64,000 nucleotides of DNA from contig JAZNOW010000027.1 of NCBI GenBank assembly GCA_045589355.1, forward strand, positions 62,001 to 126,000. Reading direction: 5' to 3'. Both the position numbers and the translations under genes were made by a program. This DNA is from RUG563 sp045589355. Its GTDB lineage: Bacteria; Bacillota; Clostridia; Christensenellales; Aristaeellaceae. The notes below the pieces were generated by a model. It made no database searches, was not told where the DNA came from, and saw only the letters and a list, made by a program, of their open reading frames with translations. Below are positions 32,237-40,621 of the stretch, in pieces. Position 1 is the stretch's first letter; each line of letters begins with the position of its first letter.

Positions 32237-33628
32237 TTATGTCTGCATTTCCTCGTGCATTGCCTTTGCAGCGGCTTTGCCGGCCCCCATGGCCAGTATC
32301 ACCGTAGCGGCGCCGGTTACGGCATCGCCGCCGGCATAGACATGGTCCCTTGTGGTAAGCCCTGCTTCATTCTTTGTAATGATGCAGCCGTATTTGTTGG
32401 TATCCAGGCCTTCCGTGGTCTGCCGAATAAGCGGATTGGGGGACGTGCCGATGGCCATCACCACACAATCGCATTCCACGGTAAAGTCGCTTCCCTCTTC
32501 CACCACGGGACGGCGGCGGCCCGAAGCGTCCGCTTCACCCAATGTCATCTTTACGCAGCGGATGCCCGATACATTCCCCTGTTCATCGCCCAAAATGGCC
32601 GTGGGGTTTGTCAGTACACGGAATACGATGCCTTCTTCCTGGGCATGCTCCACTTCTTCCTTGCGGGCAGGCATTTCAGCCATGGAACGGCGGTAAATGA
32701 TGGATACTTCTTCTGCACCCAGCCGCAATGCGCACCGTGCCGCATCCATAGCCACATTTCCGCCGCCCACCACCGCCACCTTTTTGCTCATCTTGATGGG
32801 CGTGTGGCTGTCCGGACGGTAAGCCTTCATCAGGTTCACACGGGTGAGGAATTCATTGGCAGAATACACGCCTTTCAGGCTTTCGCCGGGGATACCCATG
32901 AACCGGGGCAGGCCGGCGCCGGTGCCGATGAAGATTCCCCGGAAGCCCTGATCAAACAATTCGTCAATAGTGAGCACTTTGCCGATCACCATATCGGTAT
33001 TGATAGTGACGCCCAGCTGCTTGAGGGTATCGATTTCTTTTTGCACAATGGCCTTGGGCAAGCGGAATTCCGGAATGCCGTACACCAGCACGCCGCCTGC
33101 TACATGCAGCGCCTCAAAAATGGTCACATCATAGCCCAGCCTTGCCAGATCCCCGGCACAGGTCAGGCCGGAAGGACCGGCGCCGATAATCGCCATTTTG
33201 ATGCCGTTGGATGCCGGCTTTTCCATAGGTTCGCCGTTTTCCATGTGCCAGTCCGCCACATACCGTTCCACCCGGCCGATGGCCACTGCTTCTCCCTTGA
33301 TACCGCGCACGCACTTGGCTTCGCACTGGTTTTCCTGAGGGCACACCCGGCCGCAAACAGCCGGCAGCGCGCTGGACTTGGAAAGCACGGCATAAGCGCC
33401 CTTTTCATTTCCCTGGGCCACTTCCTTCAAAAAGGCAGGAATATCAATCTGCACCGGGCAGCCGCTTACGCAGGGCTTATGCCGGCAGTTCAGGCAGCGG
33501 GCCGCTTCATCCCGCGCCACTTCCATGGAGTAACCCAGGGCTACTTCCTGAAAATTTTTGCTTCTTTCTTTTGCATCCTGCATGGGCATGGGTGCCTTTT
33601 CCATTCGCATGTTCGGCATATTCCTCAT
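32237..33628 (-). CDS. nfnB: NfnB / GltA-type NADPH-dependent flavoprotein (large transhydrogenase subunit)
   Basis: Large subunit of NADH-dependent reduced-ferredoxin:NADP+ oxidoreductase, which bifurcates electrons in anaerobes. The 463 residues have an N-terminal [4Fe-4S] region (CLNCRHKPCVSGCP and CGRVCPQENQCEAKC, near residues 45-105), the FAD motif IIGAGPSGLTCAGDLA and the NADP-binding GGGNVAMDAARCALRLGA. It overlaps its partner by four bases. The fold equals that of the glutamate synthase small subunit (GltA/GltD), but the adjacent NfnA-like gene makes NfnAB the better call. Confidence 0.92.
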   Translation of the reverse strand: MRNMPNMRMEKAPMPMQDAKERSKNFQEVALGYSMEVARDEAARCLNCRHKPCVSGCPVQIDIPAFLKEVAQGNEKGAYAVLSKSSALPAVCGRVCPQENQCEAKCVRGIKGEAVAIGRVERYVADWHMENGEPMEKPASNGIKMAIIGAGPSGLTCAGDLARLGYDVTIFEALHVAGGVLVYGIPEFRLPKAIVQKEIDTLKQLGVTINTDMVIGKVLTIDELFDQGFRGIFIGTGAGLPRFMGIPGESLKGVYSANEFLTRVNLMKAYRPDSHTPIKMSKKVAVVGGGNVAMDAARCALRLGAEEVSIIYRRSMAEMPARKEEVEHAQEEGIVFRVLTNPTAILGDEQGNVSGIRCVKMTLGEADASGRRRPVVEEGSDFTVECDCVVMAIGTSPNPLIRQTTEGLDTNKYGCIITKNEAGLTTRDHVYAGGDAVTGAATVILAMGAGKAAAKAMHEEMQT

Positions 33629-34464
33629 TCCCCTTTCTTCAAAAGATTGCAGGTTTTTTCGTATGCATGGCGTTCAAAATCCCTGTACATGGCACTTCTT
33701 GCCATTGCTTCATCAAAATCCACCTGATGGCCGTCAAAATCCGGGCCGTCCACGCAGGCAAACTTTGTTTCGCCGCCCACCGTAATACGGCAGCCGCCGC
33801 ACATGCCGGTGCCGTCGATCATCACCGGGTTCATGCTCACCATGGTTTTGATGCCATATTGCTTGGTGAGCAAAGAAACAAACTTCATCATCACCAGCGG
33901 GCCGATGGCGATCACCAGGTCGTACTCCGCACCGGATTCAATGTTCTTTTTCAGGGCATCGGTCACCAGGCCCTTTTCCCCGGCGGTGCCGTCGTCCGTC
34001 ATCAGGGCAAAGGAATCGGATACCTTTTCAAATTCTTCCTGCATGATCACCAGTTCCCGGCTGCGGAAGCCCACCACGGTATCCACCCGGGCGCCCATTT
34101 CATGCAGCTTTCTTGCCACAGGATAGGCAATGGCACAGCCCACGCCGCCGCCGATCACAGCCGCTTTTTTCACATTTTCCAGTTCTGTCGCTTTTCCAAG
34201 CGGGCCCACCACGCTGGGCAGGTACTGGCCTGCTTCCATTTGAGAAAACAAAAGTGTGGTGGCGCCCACGGCCTGCACCACCAGCGTGATGGTGCCGTTT
34301 TCTCTATCATAATCGGAGATGGTCAGCGGAATTCGCTCGCCATCCTCACATACTCTTACAATCACAAACTGACCGGGCTGTGCTTTTTTCGCAATCAGCG
34401 GTGCCTCGATCACTGCGCGGAACACCTGCTCGTTGAGAAACGTCTTCTCTTTCAGCAAAAACAT
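33625..34464 (-). CDS. nfnA: NfnA-type FAD/NAD and [2Fe-2S] subunit (small transhydrogenase subunit)
   Basis: Partner of the downstream NfnB-like protein. The 279 residues resemble ferredoxin-NADP reductase and PyrK: an FAD barrel (QPGQFVIVRV...IPLTISDYD), an NAD domain with GGGVGCAIAYPVARKL near residue 110, and the C-terminal [2Fe-2S] loop DGTGMCGGCRITVGG...KFACVDGP. The extension FDGHQVDFDEAMAR is typical of NfnA-like proteins. A dihydroorotate dehydrogenase role is unlikely as no pyrD is adjacent. ATG at 34464; own promoter upstream, divergent from the E2-like gene. Confidence 0.92.
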   Translation of the reverse strand: MFLLKEKTFLNEQVFRAVIEAPLIAKKAQPGQFVIVRVCEDGERIPLTISDYDRENGTITLVVQAVGATTLLFSQMEAGQYLPSVVGPLGKATELENVKKAAVIGGGVGCAIAYPVARKLHEMGARVDTVVGFRSRELVIMQEEFEKVSDSFALMTDDGTAGEKGLVTDALKKNIESGAEYDLVIAIGPLVMMKFVSLLTKQYGIKTMVSMNPVMIDGTGMCGGCRITVGGETKFACVDGPDFDGHQVDFDEAMARSAMYRDFERHAYEKTCNLLKKGE

Positions 34465-34502
34465 CGTTCTTTACCTTTCCTTCCTGAAAAGTATCGTTAG
34501 TC

Positions 34503-34531
34503 ATTATAATCGATTTTTGATCTTTTCACAA
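34503..34531 (-). promoter_or_regulatory. Promoter of the nfnAB operon
   Basis: TTGTGA (34526-34531) and TATAAT (34503-34508), minus strand, 17-base spacer. Confidence 0.75.
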
Positions 34532-34604
34532 TATTCTATATTGTTCTTCATCTGCACTATCTGTCAAAATTCTCCTTTCATCTTGCATCTGTCAATGAAA
34601 ATAA

Positions 34605-34633
34605 TTGACGTTTTCGACAAATAAAGCTATAAT
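34605..34633 (+). promoter_or_regulatory. Promoter of the E2-like acyltransferase gene
   Basis: TTGACG (34605-34610) and TATAAT (34628-34633) with a 17-base spacer. Confidence 0.8.
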
Positions 34634-34670
34634 TTTCATGTATTTATACTTTTTTGAGGGGGAACAAATT

Positions 34671-35597
34671 ATGTTTGGGAGAAGAAGAGACGGCCGGGTG
34701 CTGAAAAATATTGATCCTATGATCGCCATCACGCCTTACCTGATGCCCATGCGCTGCGACGCCCAGGTAATGCTGGATCTGAAGGCAGACTATGAAAAAC
34801 TGGCCCGCTACATCACCGAAAAGGGCGCCGAAGGCCACAAAATCACCTTTACGGAACTTATCATTGCCGCGTATGTACGTGTCATTGCCGATTTGCCCGA
34901 AGTGAACCGCTTCATTGCCAACAAGCGCATCTATGCCCGCACGGAGCTGGCTGTTTCTTTCGCCCTTCTGAAAGATACTGCAGAGCCGGGCGCCATCGAA
35001 GAAAACACCGTCAAGTGCTTTTTCAGCCCCTATGACACCATTTTTGACGTATCCGAAAAGGTGAAGAAGCTGATCAATGAAAACCGCCGGGAAGAAGCCG
35101 ATAACCTGACCTTGAAGCTGACCCGCCTGCTGCTGAACCCCATTCTTGCCAACACCATCGTTGCCATTGCAAAATTTCTGGACCGCTACGGTCTTCTTCC
35201 CAAAGTGCTCATGGATGCCCTGCCCTTCCATACGTCCATGTTCCTCACCAACATGGCATCCATCGGCATGCCGGCCGTAAAGCACCACATCTACAATTTC
35301 GGCACCACCTCCCAGTTCATTTCCATCGGTGCAATAGAAAGAACTGTCATCCCCGGCCCGGACGGCAAGCCTGTCCGCAAGCGCATGCTGCCCTTTGGCA
35401 TTGTGGCGGATGAACGCATCTGCGCCGGTGCTGTGTATGCCAAGATGGTGGCCCGTTTCAATCAGCTGATGAACAATCCCGAATTGCTGGAAGTGCCCCC
35501 GGAAAACGTGGTGTTTGAAGAAGGCCTGGAATATGACGAAAAGGGCCTGATCAAGCGCCGCAAAAAGCAAAAGGCCGGGCAGACCGTTTCCGCCTGA
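34671..35597 (+). CDS. Stand-alone E2-like (2-oxo acid dehydrogenase acyltransferase fold) protein, active site changed
   Basis: A 308-residue protein with the catalytic-domain fold of E2 acyltransferases/chloramphenicol acetyltransferase but no lipoyl or E1/E3-binding domain. ITFTELIIAAYVRVIAD matches the helix after the first strand. The place where E2 enzymes have DHRxxDGA reads ADERICAGA, so the catalytic His is Glu and the Asp is Ala; it is unlikely to catalyse normal acyl transfer. About 90 residues in the middle (HTSMFLTNMASIGMPA...GTTSQFISIGAIERTV) keep the family pattern. ATG at 34671 with GAGGGGG upstream. It has no dehydrogenase genes around it. Confidence 0.78.
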   Translation: MFGRRRDGRVLKNIDPMIAITPYLMPMRCDAQVMLDLKADYEKLARYITEKGAEGHKITFTELIIAAYVRVIADLPEVNRFIANKRIYARTELAVSFALLKDTAEPGAIEENTVKCFFSPYDTIFDVSEKVKKLINENRREEADNLTLKLTRLLLNPILANTIVAIAKFLDRYGLLPKVLMDALPFHTSMFLTNMASIGMPAVKHHIYNFGTTSQFISIGAIERTVIPGPDGKPVRKRMLPFGIVADERICAGAVYAKMVARFNQLMNNPELLEVPPENVVFEEGLEYDEKGLIKRRKKQKAGQTVSA

Positions 35598-35632
35598 TAT
35601 CGCCGCAGCCTTTGCTATATTTTACAATTTAT

Positions 35633-35670
35633 GCGCCCTGTTTTCATTGACAAGCAGGGCGCTTTGTTTT
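35633..35670 (+). terminator. Terminator of the E2-like gene
   Basis: GCGCCCTG (35633-35640) pairs with CAGGGCGC (35655-35662), then TTTGTTTT. The -35 box of the next promoter lies in its loop. Confidence 0.85.
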
Positions 35671-35675
35671 ATCAT
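35647..35675 (+). promoter_or_regulatory. Promoter of the SdrD-B-like gene, nested in a terminator
   Basis: TTGACA (35647-35652) and TATCAT (35670-35675) with a 17-base spacer. The -35 box occupies the loop and the spacer covers the descending stem of the preceding terminator. Confidence 0.7.
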
Positions 35676-35710
35676 ATTTAGGATATTATTTGGTTTCGGA
35701 GGTTCTGCCG

Positions 35711-38700
35711 ATGTTCAATAATCGCATGCGTTATTTCGTGCTTTTTGCCCTGGCTGTGCTGTTTGCCTGCTGCAGCGTATGTTCCGTCTGCGCCGAAGGC
35801 GGCCAGGTAAGCGGTATGGCGTTTGCAGACAAAAATGCAAACGGTGTGTTTGATGAGGGTGAACGCCCCATGCAGAATACGCAGGTAACGCTCTGCACCA
35901 TTTCTGCCCAGGGCGAAAGCGAAGATATTCTCACCGTAAAAACCGGCAAGGACGGCCTGTATGCTTTCGCCGTTGCCGATGCCGGCATGTATCAGCTTCG
36001 TTTTGAATTGCCCAAGGATTACCGTTTCACCATCCACGGCGACGGCAGCGCTGCCATGCCCGCCAAGGGCGAAGTGAGCCGTTCCTTGCCTTTTGTGCTG
36101 AACGCCGGCGATGTGATTGAACGGAATGTTGGCGCCGTTACCGGAAATTCCTATGTTTCCATCGTTGCTTTTGAAGACGAAAACGCAAACGGCGGCCGCC
36201 GTGATTCCGAACCCCTTGTTCGCTATGTGAAGGTGGAGCTTTATTACGAATACGAAGGGGAAAGCTATCTTATCGCCGAAGCGGTCACCGATAAGAAGGG
36301 CGAAACCAGCATTTCTGCCATTTCCCCCGGCACGTATTACATCAAGGCCACCCTGCCAGAAAACTATGTTTCCGGTCCCATGGGTACCAAGATGAACCTG
36401 TTCTATAATTTCATGCAGCCCAGCATCGATAACGTATGCTATTCCCCTGCTTTTGAAGTAGCCAACAAAAGCGGCGCCGCCATGGGCATCGGCATGGTGA
36501 AAACCGGCTCCCTCAACGGCACCGTATGGACGGATAAAAACGGCGACCGTGTGCTGGACGAAACCCTTGAAATGGGCTGTAACGGCATTCAGGTATCCCT
36601 TTCTTCCCAAGAACTGAATATCACCCGCACTGCCGATGTGCAGCCGGACGGTTCCTATGCGTTCACCGGCCTGCAGCCTGCCGATTATCAGCTCACTTTC
36701 ACCCTGCCCGAAGGCTATATTTTCTCCGACAGTTCCTCTTCCCTTTTGCAGGATATTGCATCCAGCGCTTCCGTTCCTGTTACCGTGGAAGTGGAAAAAA
36801 CCACATCCGTTTCCCCCGTGGGCGCTGCCAGTTCTTCCTGCGTGGAAATCAAAGTGGCCGATGCCGGACGCGAAAATGCGCTCCTTTCCGGCGTTGAAGC
36901 CACCGTGCAGCAAAACGGCAAAACCGTTTCTTCCGCCGTTTCCGATGAAAACGGCCTGCTGCATTTCCCCATCGTGCGGGGCGGTGAAGCCACGGTTTCC
37001 TTCTTGCTGCCGGACGGCTATGTTGTTTCTGAAAACAGCGGCGTTTTCCCCTATCAGAACGGCCTCACCCAGGGCACTTTCGTGATCGACGTACCTGCTG
37101 ACAATACCCTTTCTCTGGAAGCTTCCGCCGTGGAATCCGTCACCGTTTCCGGTGTTGTGCTGGAAGACCCCACCAATACCGGCATCGTGGATGCATCCAA
37201 CGCTCCCCTTACCGGTTTTGCCGTTCAGGCTGTGGATCAGAATGGCACCGTTGTTGCCGAAACGGTCACCGGTGAAGATGGCTCTTATACGATCGGCCGT
37301 CTGGTCCCCGGCGAATACACCCTGCGTTTCCAGCTGGACGACCGCTACATTGCCACCCCCTATGCCGCTGACCGGAACCCCGCCCACAATGCCATCCTTA
37401 CCCAGCAGCCCGAATACGGCGAAACGTCTGCCATGGCATTTGTCGCCGGCGAAGTCAGGGACAACGTGAATGCGGCTCTGTTCAAGGCCGGCATTGCCGA
37501 CGGCTATGTGCTGCTCAATCCCAGCCTTGGCGAACTGACCGCTAAAGACGGCGGCATGGAAAACATCACCGTTACGCTCCTCAAAGAGGACGGCACGCCC
37601 TACCAGGATTACGCTTACAGCATCACCGACGAAAACGGTTATTTCTGCATCAAAGGCATTCTGCCCGGCAATTACATGCTGGAATACACCCTGCCCGAAA
37701 ATGCTGTGTTCACCAATCCTGCAATGGATATGGACACACTTTCCCATACCGGCGAAGTATTCACTGTTTCCAACGGTTCTGAAATTCACGCTTCTCCCGT
37801 GGGCGGTGTATGGACGGCAAGCTTCTCCGGAAAAGTGGTAGATTACACAAGTAAGTCCGGCGTTTCTGCCACCATTTCCATGACGGATACCGTGGCCGAT
37901 GCAACCTATACCGCAGAAACCGACGAAAACGGCGTATTCACCTTCCCCAAGCTGATGCCCAACCTCCACACCATGGAAATCGACCTGCATGACGGCTATG
38001 TCTTTGCCGACAGCGCCGATTCCGTTCTGCCCTACCTCAACGACAGCCACGCTGCCGCCAATGTGAAGCTTGCAATGGGCACTGTAATGACGGAAGACGA
38101 ATGCACCATCGTGGTTTCCCAGCCGGTGGACTGGACGGTGCAGCTGTATTTTGACGAAAACGTGAACCTGGAAATGGACGAAACCGAACCTGCCGTAAGC
38201 GGCCGCACGGTGGAGCTTTACCTTCGTGACGACCTGATCGCAACGGCTGCCACCGATGATAACGGCCAGGGGCTCTTTGCTAAGATCATTCCCGCTGCCT
38301 ACACCCTGCGCATTCCCCTTGCTTCCGAACGTGAAGTGCTGGTTGCTTCCCCCGATACAAACGAATGCACCGTAAGCAGCGAATGCACCCGGATCGGCCT
38401 TGTGGAATACAGCACCCTCTCCGGCAGCGTATGGTCTTTGGACGGTACCGAAAACGGCATTGCCGGCATTCCCATATCTCTTCTGAAGGACGGCGAAGTG
38501 ATTGCCACCTGCACCAGCGGTGAAAAGGGTGAATTCGTGTTCGACGGCCTTTTGAAAGGCGAATACACCCTGGAAGCACAGCTTCAGGAAGGCTATCTCT
38601 TTGCCCGGGCAAAGGACGCTGCTGAAAAAGCCAGCGTGATCATCAGCCAGAACAACGGCACGCCCCAGTCCACCCCCATTACCCTTTCCATGGGTCAGGT

Positions 38701-39160
38701 TTACGATGCTGCCCATATCGGCATCGGCGGCGTAGGCGCCATCGGCGATACTGCCTGGATTGATGAAAACAAAAACGGCATGCTGGATATCGGCGAGCCG
38801 CTGCTGCCCGGCGTGGAGATTGAACTGTATCAGTACGGCGAACTGATCGCTTCCACAAAGACGGATGTGTACGGCCGTTATGCTTTGAAGGGCCTCTATC
38901 CCGGCGTGTACGAAATGCACGTGACCATGCCCAAGGAAGTGAAGCCCACCATCCGGCAAACCGAATTCCCGCTGGTTGCCAGCATCCTGCCCGAATCGGA
39001 CGAAAACACCGTGATCGTGGAAGATGTTGTGGTGCCCTCCATGGGCCGCGATCTGAATGTGGATATGGGCTTTGTGCTGAAAAAGAAAAACGTCTATCCC
39101 GCAAGCATCAAAACCACCCCTACCAAGGATTGGACCCCTTACCATCAACTGGATGACTAA
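35711..39160 (+). CDS. Large secreted protein with about ten SdrD B-like modules
   Basis: A 1149-residue exported protein: signal peptide to about residue 28 (LFACCSVCSVCA-EGG) followed by about ten beta-sandwich modules of roughly 100-115 residues. Several open with a calcium-loop-like sequence such as ADKNANGVFDEGE, WTDKNGDRVLDET and WIDENKNGMLDIGEP, and end with a conserved Y-x-L-F-x-L-P-x-G/D-Y pattern (YQLRFELPKDY, YTLRFQLDDRY). The middle modules have lost the calcium loop. There is no LPxTG, SLH repeat or C-terminal helix; the protein ends WTPYHQLDD. ATG at 35711 with GGAGG upstream. Probably a cell-surface or matrix scaffold. Confidence 0.85.
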   Translation: MFNNRMRYFVLFALAVLFACCSVCSVCAEGGQVSGMAFADKNANGVFDEGERPMQNTQVTLCTISAQGESEDILTVKTGKDGLYAFAVADAGMYQLRFELPKDYRFTIHGDGSAAMPAKGEVSRSLPFVLNAGDVIERNVGAVTGNSYVSIVAFEDENANGGRRDSEPLVRYVKVELYYEYEGESYLIAEAVTDKKGETSISAISPGTYYIKATLPENYVSGPMGTKMNLFYNFMQPSIDNVCYSPAFEVANKSGAAMGIGMVKTGSLNGTVWTDKNGDRVLDETLEMGCNGIQVSLSSQELNITRTADVQPDGSYAFTGLQPADYQLTFTLPEGYIFSDSSSSLLQDIASSASVPVTVEVEKTTSVSPVGAASSSCVEIKVADAGRENALLSGVEATVQQNGKTVSSAVSDENGLLHFPIVRGGEATVSFLLPDGYVVSENSGVFPYQNGLTQGTFVIDVPADNTLSLEASAVESVTVSGVVLEDPTNTGIVDASNAPLTGFAVQAVDQNGTVVAETVTGEDGSYTIGRLVPGEYTLRFQLDDRYIATPYAADRNPAHNAILTQQPEYGETSAMAFVAGEVRDNVNAALFKAGIADGYVLLNPSLGELTAKDGGMENITVTLLKEDGTPYQDYAYSITDENGYFCIKGILPGNYMLEYTLPENAVFTNPAMDMDTLSHTGEVFTVSNGSEIHASPVGGVWTASFSGKVVDYTSKSGVSATISMTDTVADATYTAETDENGVFTFPKLMPNLHTMEIDLHDGYVFADSADSVLPYLNDSHAAANVKLAMGTVMTEDECTIVVSQPVDWTVQLYFDENVNLEMDETEPAVSGRTVELYLRDDLIATAATDDNGQGLFAKIIPAAYTLRIPLASEREVLVASPDTNECTVSSECTRIGLVEYSTLSGSVWSLDGTENGIAGIPISLLKDGEVIATCTSGEKGEFVFDGLLKGEYTLEAQLQEGYLFARAKDAAEKASVIISQNNGTPQSTPITLSMGQVYDAAHIGIGGVGAIGDTAWIDENKNGMLDIGEPLLPGVEIELYQYGELIASTKTDVYGRYALKGLYPGVYEMHVTMPKEVKPTIRQTEFPLVASILPESDENTVIVEDVVVPSMGRDLNVDMGFVLKKKNVYPASIKTTPTKDWTPYHQLDD

Positions 39161-39181
39161 ATAAAAAAGCAGGTGACAGCA

Positions 39182-39571
39182 ATGAAAACGGCAAAAGTGC
39201 TCCTGATCCTCATTGCGGTCACCTGCTTTGCTTTTATCCTGTACATGTCCATCCTTGCCCTTTCCGATATCCGCCCCATCGTCCCGCTTTCCGTTACCGC
39301 AAATTCCTCTTTGCCCGTACCCACACCCCAAATGCCATCCGGGCCGATGGACCCATTGGCCGTCAGTGAAAATGAGCTGGTCAAGCTGCCCGGAATCGGC
39401 CCTGCAACAGCGCAGAACTATATGGATTATCTGCAGCAGGGCGGCGGTTTTTTCTTCCCGGAGGATCTGAAAAACGTCAAGGGCATCGGCGATAAGAAAG
39501 CCATTGATCTCTTGCCCTATTTTCATTTTACGCTGCCTACCCTGCCACCCCCTTCCCCTCTGTTTCCATAA
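39182..39571 (+). CDS. Membrane-anchored ComEA-like helix-hairpin-helix protein
   Basis: A 129-residue protein with one N-terminal membrane helix (residues 4-27), a Pro/Ser-rich linker and a C-terminal tandem HhH domain: ENELVKLPGIGPATAQNYMDYLQ then DLKNVKGIGDKKAIDLLP (GIG turns near residues 75 and 104). This is the DNA-binding half of ComEA, but the SLBB domain of typical ComEA is missing. Its start lies 21 bases after the SdrD-B-like gene with AGGTGA upstream, so the two are co-transcribed, a pairing I have not seen described. Confidence 0.8.
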   Translation: MKTAKVLLILIAVTCFAFILYMSILALSDIRPIVPLSVTANSSLPVPTPQMPSGPMDPLAVSENELVKLPGIGPATAQNYMDYLQQGGGFFFPEDLKNVKGIGDKKAIDLLPYFHFTLPTLPPPSPLFP

Positions 39572-39622
39572 AGAAACGCAAGGCCTGCAGCGATTGCCGC
39601 AGGCCCGCATCAAGAAGAGAGA

Positions 39623-39660
39623 GAGGTTGTAAACCGCTTGTGTTTACAACCTCATTTTAT
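39623..39660 (+). terminator. Terminator after the ComEA-like gene
   Basis: GAGGTTGTAAAC (39623-39634) pairs with GTTTACAACCTC (39642-39653) over 12 bp, followed by ATTTTATT. Confidence 0.85.
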
Positions 39661-39667
39661 TGGATTT

Positions 39668-40471
39668 TTATGAATAGAATTTGAAGGGCAAATGAATTTT
39701 TCTGCGCGAATTTTTTCGCCTGAATTTCTTTGGATCGCGGTATACAACGGCCAATGTGCACAGCCCCACCTTCCGGGCACCGGCTTTCTTCAATTCCTCA
39801 GCACAGGCTTGAGCGGTGCTGCCGGTGGTTCGCACGTCATCAATAAGCAGAATCCGCAAACCCGTCAAATCCCGATTCGCATGAAAAATGCCTTTTACGT
39901 TTTCCGCACGCTTTTCCATTGGCGTTGCACTTTGCGGCTTTTGATAGCCCGTCCTGTCCAGCGCTTCCAGTACCGGAATGCCGGTGCGCTTGTACAGCCC
40001 ATCCGCCAGTAACCAGGCCTGGTTTACGCCGCGGTCATATAACCGCTTTTCATTGAGCGGTACCGGCACAAGAAAATCAAATTCCCTGTCCGTCAGCGCC
40101 TCTGCCATTTTGAGGGAAAGATACGGCATGTACGTTGTATTCACTTCAAACTTGAATTGGGTCACCAGCCGCCTTACTTCCTTGCGATACATGAAAGGAG
40201 AAAAACTGCAGTCAATGCTTTTCATATGGCCGGACCTGCACATGTTGCACCCCTGTCCGCGGCGGACAGGCGATAAGCATGTATTGCATGCAGCGGCAGG
40301 AACACGATATGCTTCTATTTGCTCCATGCACGGCTCGCACAAAGCATAGGTTTCGTCCACCAGCCGCATTTCGCCGCAGATGGGACAGTTTGCCGCGTGT
40401 GGATAGAGAATCGCAGCAAAATAGTTCTCGATTCTCAGGTATTTCTCCCAATATTTTTCCCGCCAGCTCAT
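39668..40471 (-). CDS. comF: ComF family phosphoribosyltransferase-like protein
   Basis: Competence-related protein thought to act in the cytoplasm after DNA uptake. The 267 residues have an N-terminal zinc finger (CPICGE, CEPCM, CNTCLSP, CNMCRSG) and a C-terminal phosphoribosyltransferase domain with VPVPLNEKRLYDRGVNQA and the PRPP loop ILLIDDVRTTGSTAQA near residues 215-230. The tail is basic (KKFRRKNSRRKIH). ATG at 40471 preceded by AAGGGGG. It converges on the ComEA-like gene; two competence-type genes side by side suggest a remnant DNA uptake function. Confidence 0.88.
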   Translation of the reverse strand: MSWREKYWEKYLRIENYFAAILYPHAANCPICGEMRLVDETYALCEPCMEQIEAYRVPAAACNTCLSPVRRGQGCNMCRSGHMKSIDCSFSPFMYRKEVRRLVTQFKFEVNTTYMPYLSLKMAEALTDREFDFLVPVPLNEKRLYDRGVNQAWLLADGLYKRTGIPVLEALDRTGYQKPQSATPMEKRAENVKGIFHANRDLTGLRILLIDDVRTTGSTAQACAEELKKAGARKVGLCTLAVVYRDPKKFRRKNSRRKIHLPFKFYS

Positions 40472-40495
40472 GCGCTTTCCCCCTTATTTGCCCTC

Positions 40496-40524
40496 ATTCT
40501 ACCACGCTCCCCATTTCTTTGCAA
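40496..40524 (-). promoter_or_regulatory. Promoter of comF
   Basis: TTGCAA (40519-40524) and TAGAAT (40496-40501), minus strand, 17-base spacer, with extended TGG before the -10 box. Confidence 0.7.
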
Positions 40525-40539
40525 ATTTTTCCGTTTACC

Positions 40540-40568
40540 TTGACATATTACCTATAAAAATGTATTAT
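40540..40568 (+). promoter_or_regulatory. Promoter of the GntR-to-phosphatase operon
   Basis: TTGACA (40540-40545) and TATTAT (40563-40568) with a 17-base spacer. It stands back to back with the comF promoter. Confidence 0.75.
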
Positions 40569-40621
40569 TTATCTGTATACATTTATCTTCTGTCATGCTG
40601 ATGATGAGGGGGAAATTTCTG

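Noticed and set aside
39572..39612. A second hairpin (GGCCTGC...GCAGGCC) before the ComEA-like terminator
   Set aside because: It lacks a T-run and the following 12-bp hairpin is a better terminator.
35678..39613. A very long open frame on the minus strand opposite the SdrD-B-like gene
   Set aside because: It is the mirror of a strongly biased coding sequence; it has no recognisable domain, and the plus-strand frame has a signal peptide, modules and a ribosome site.
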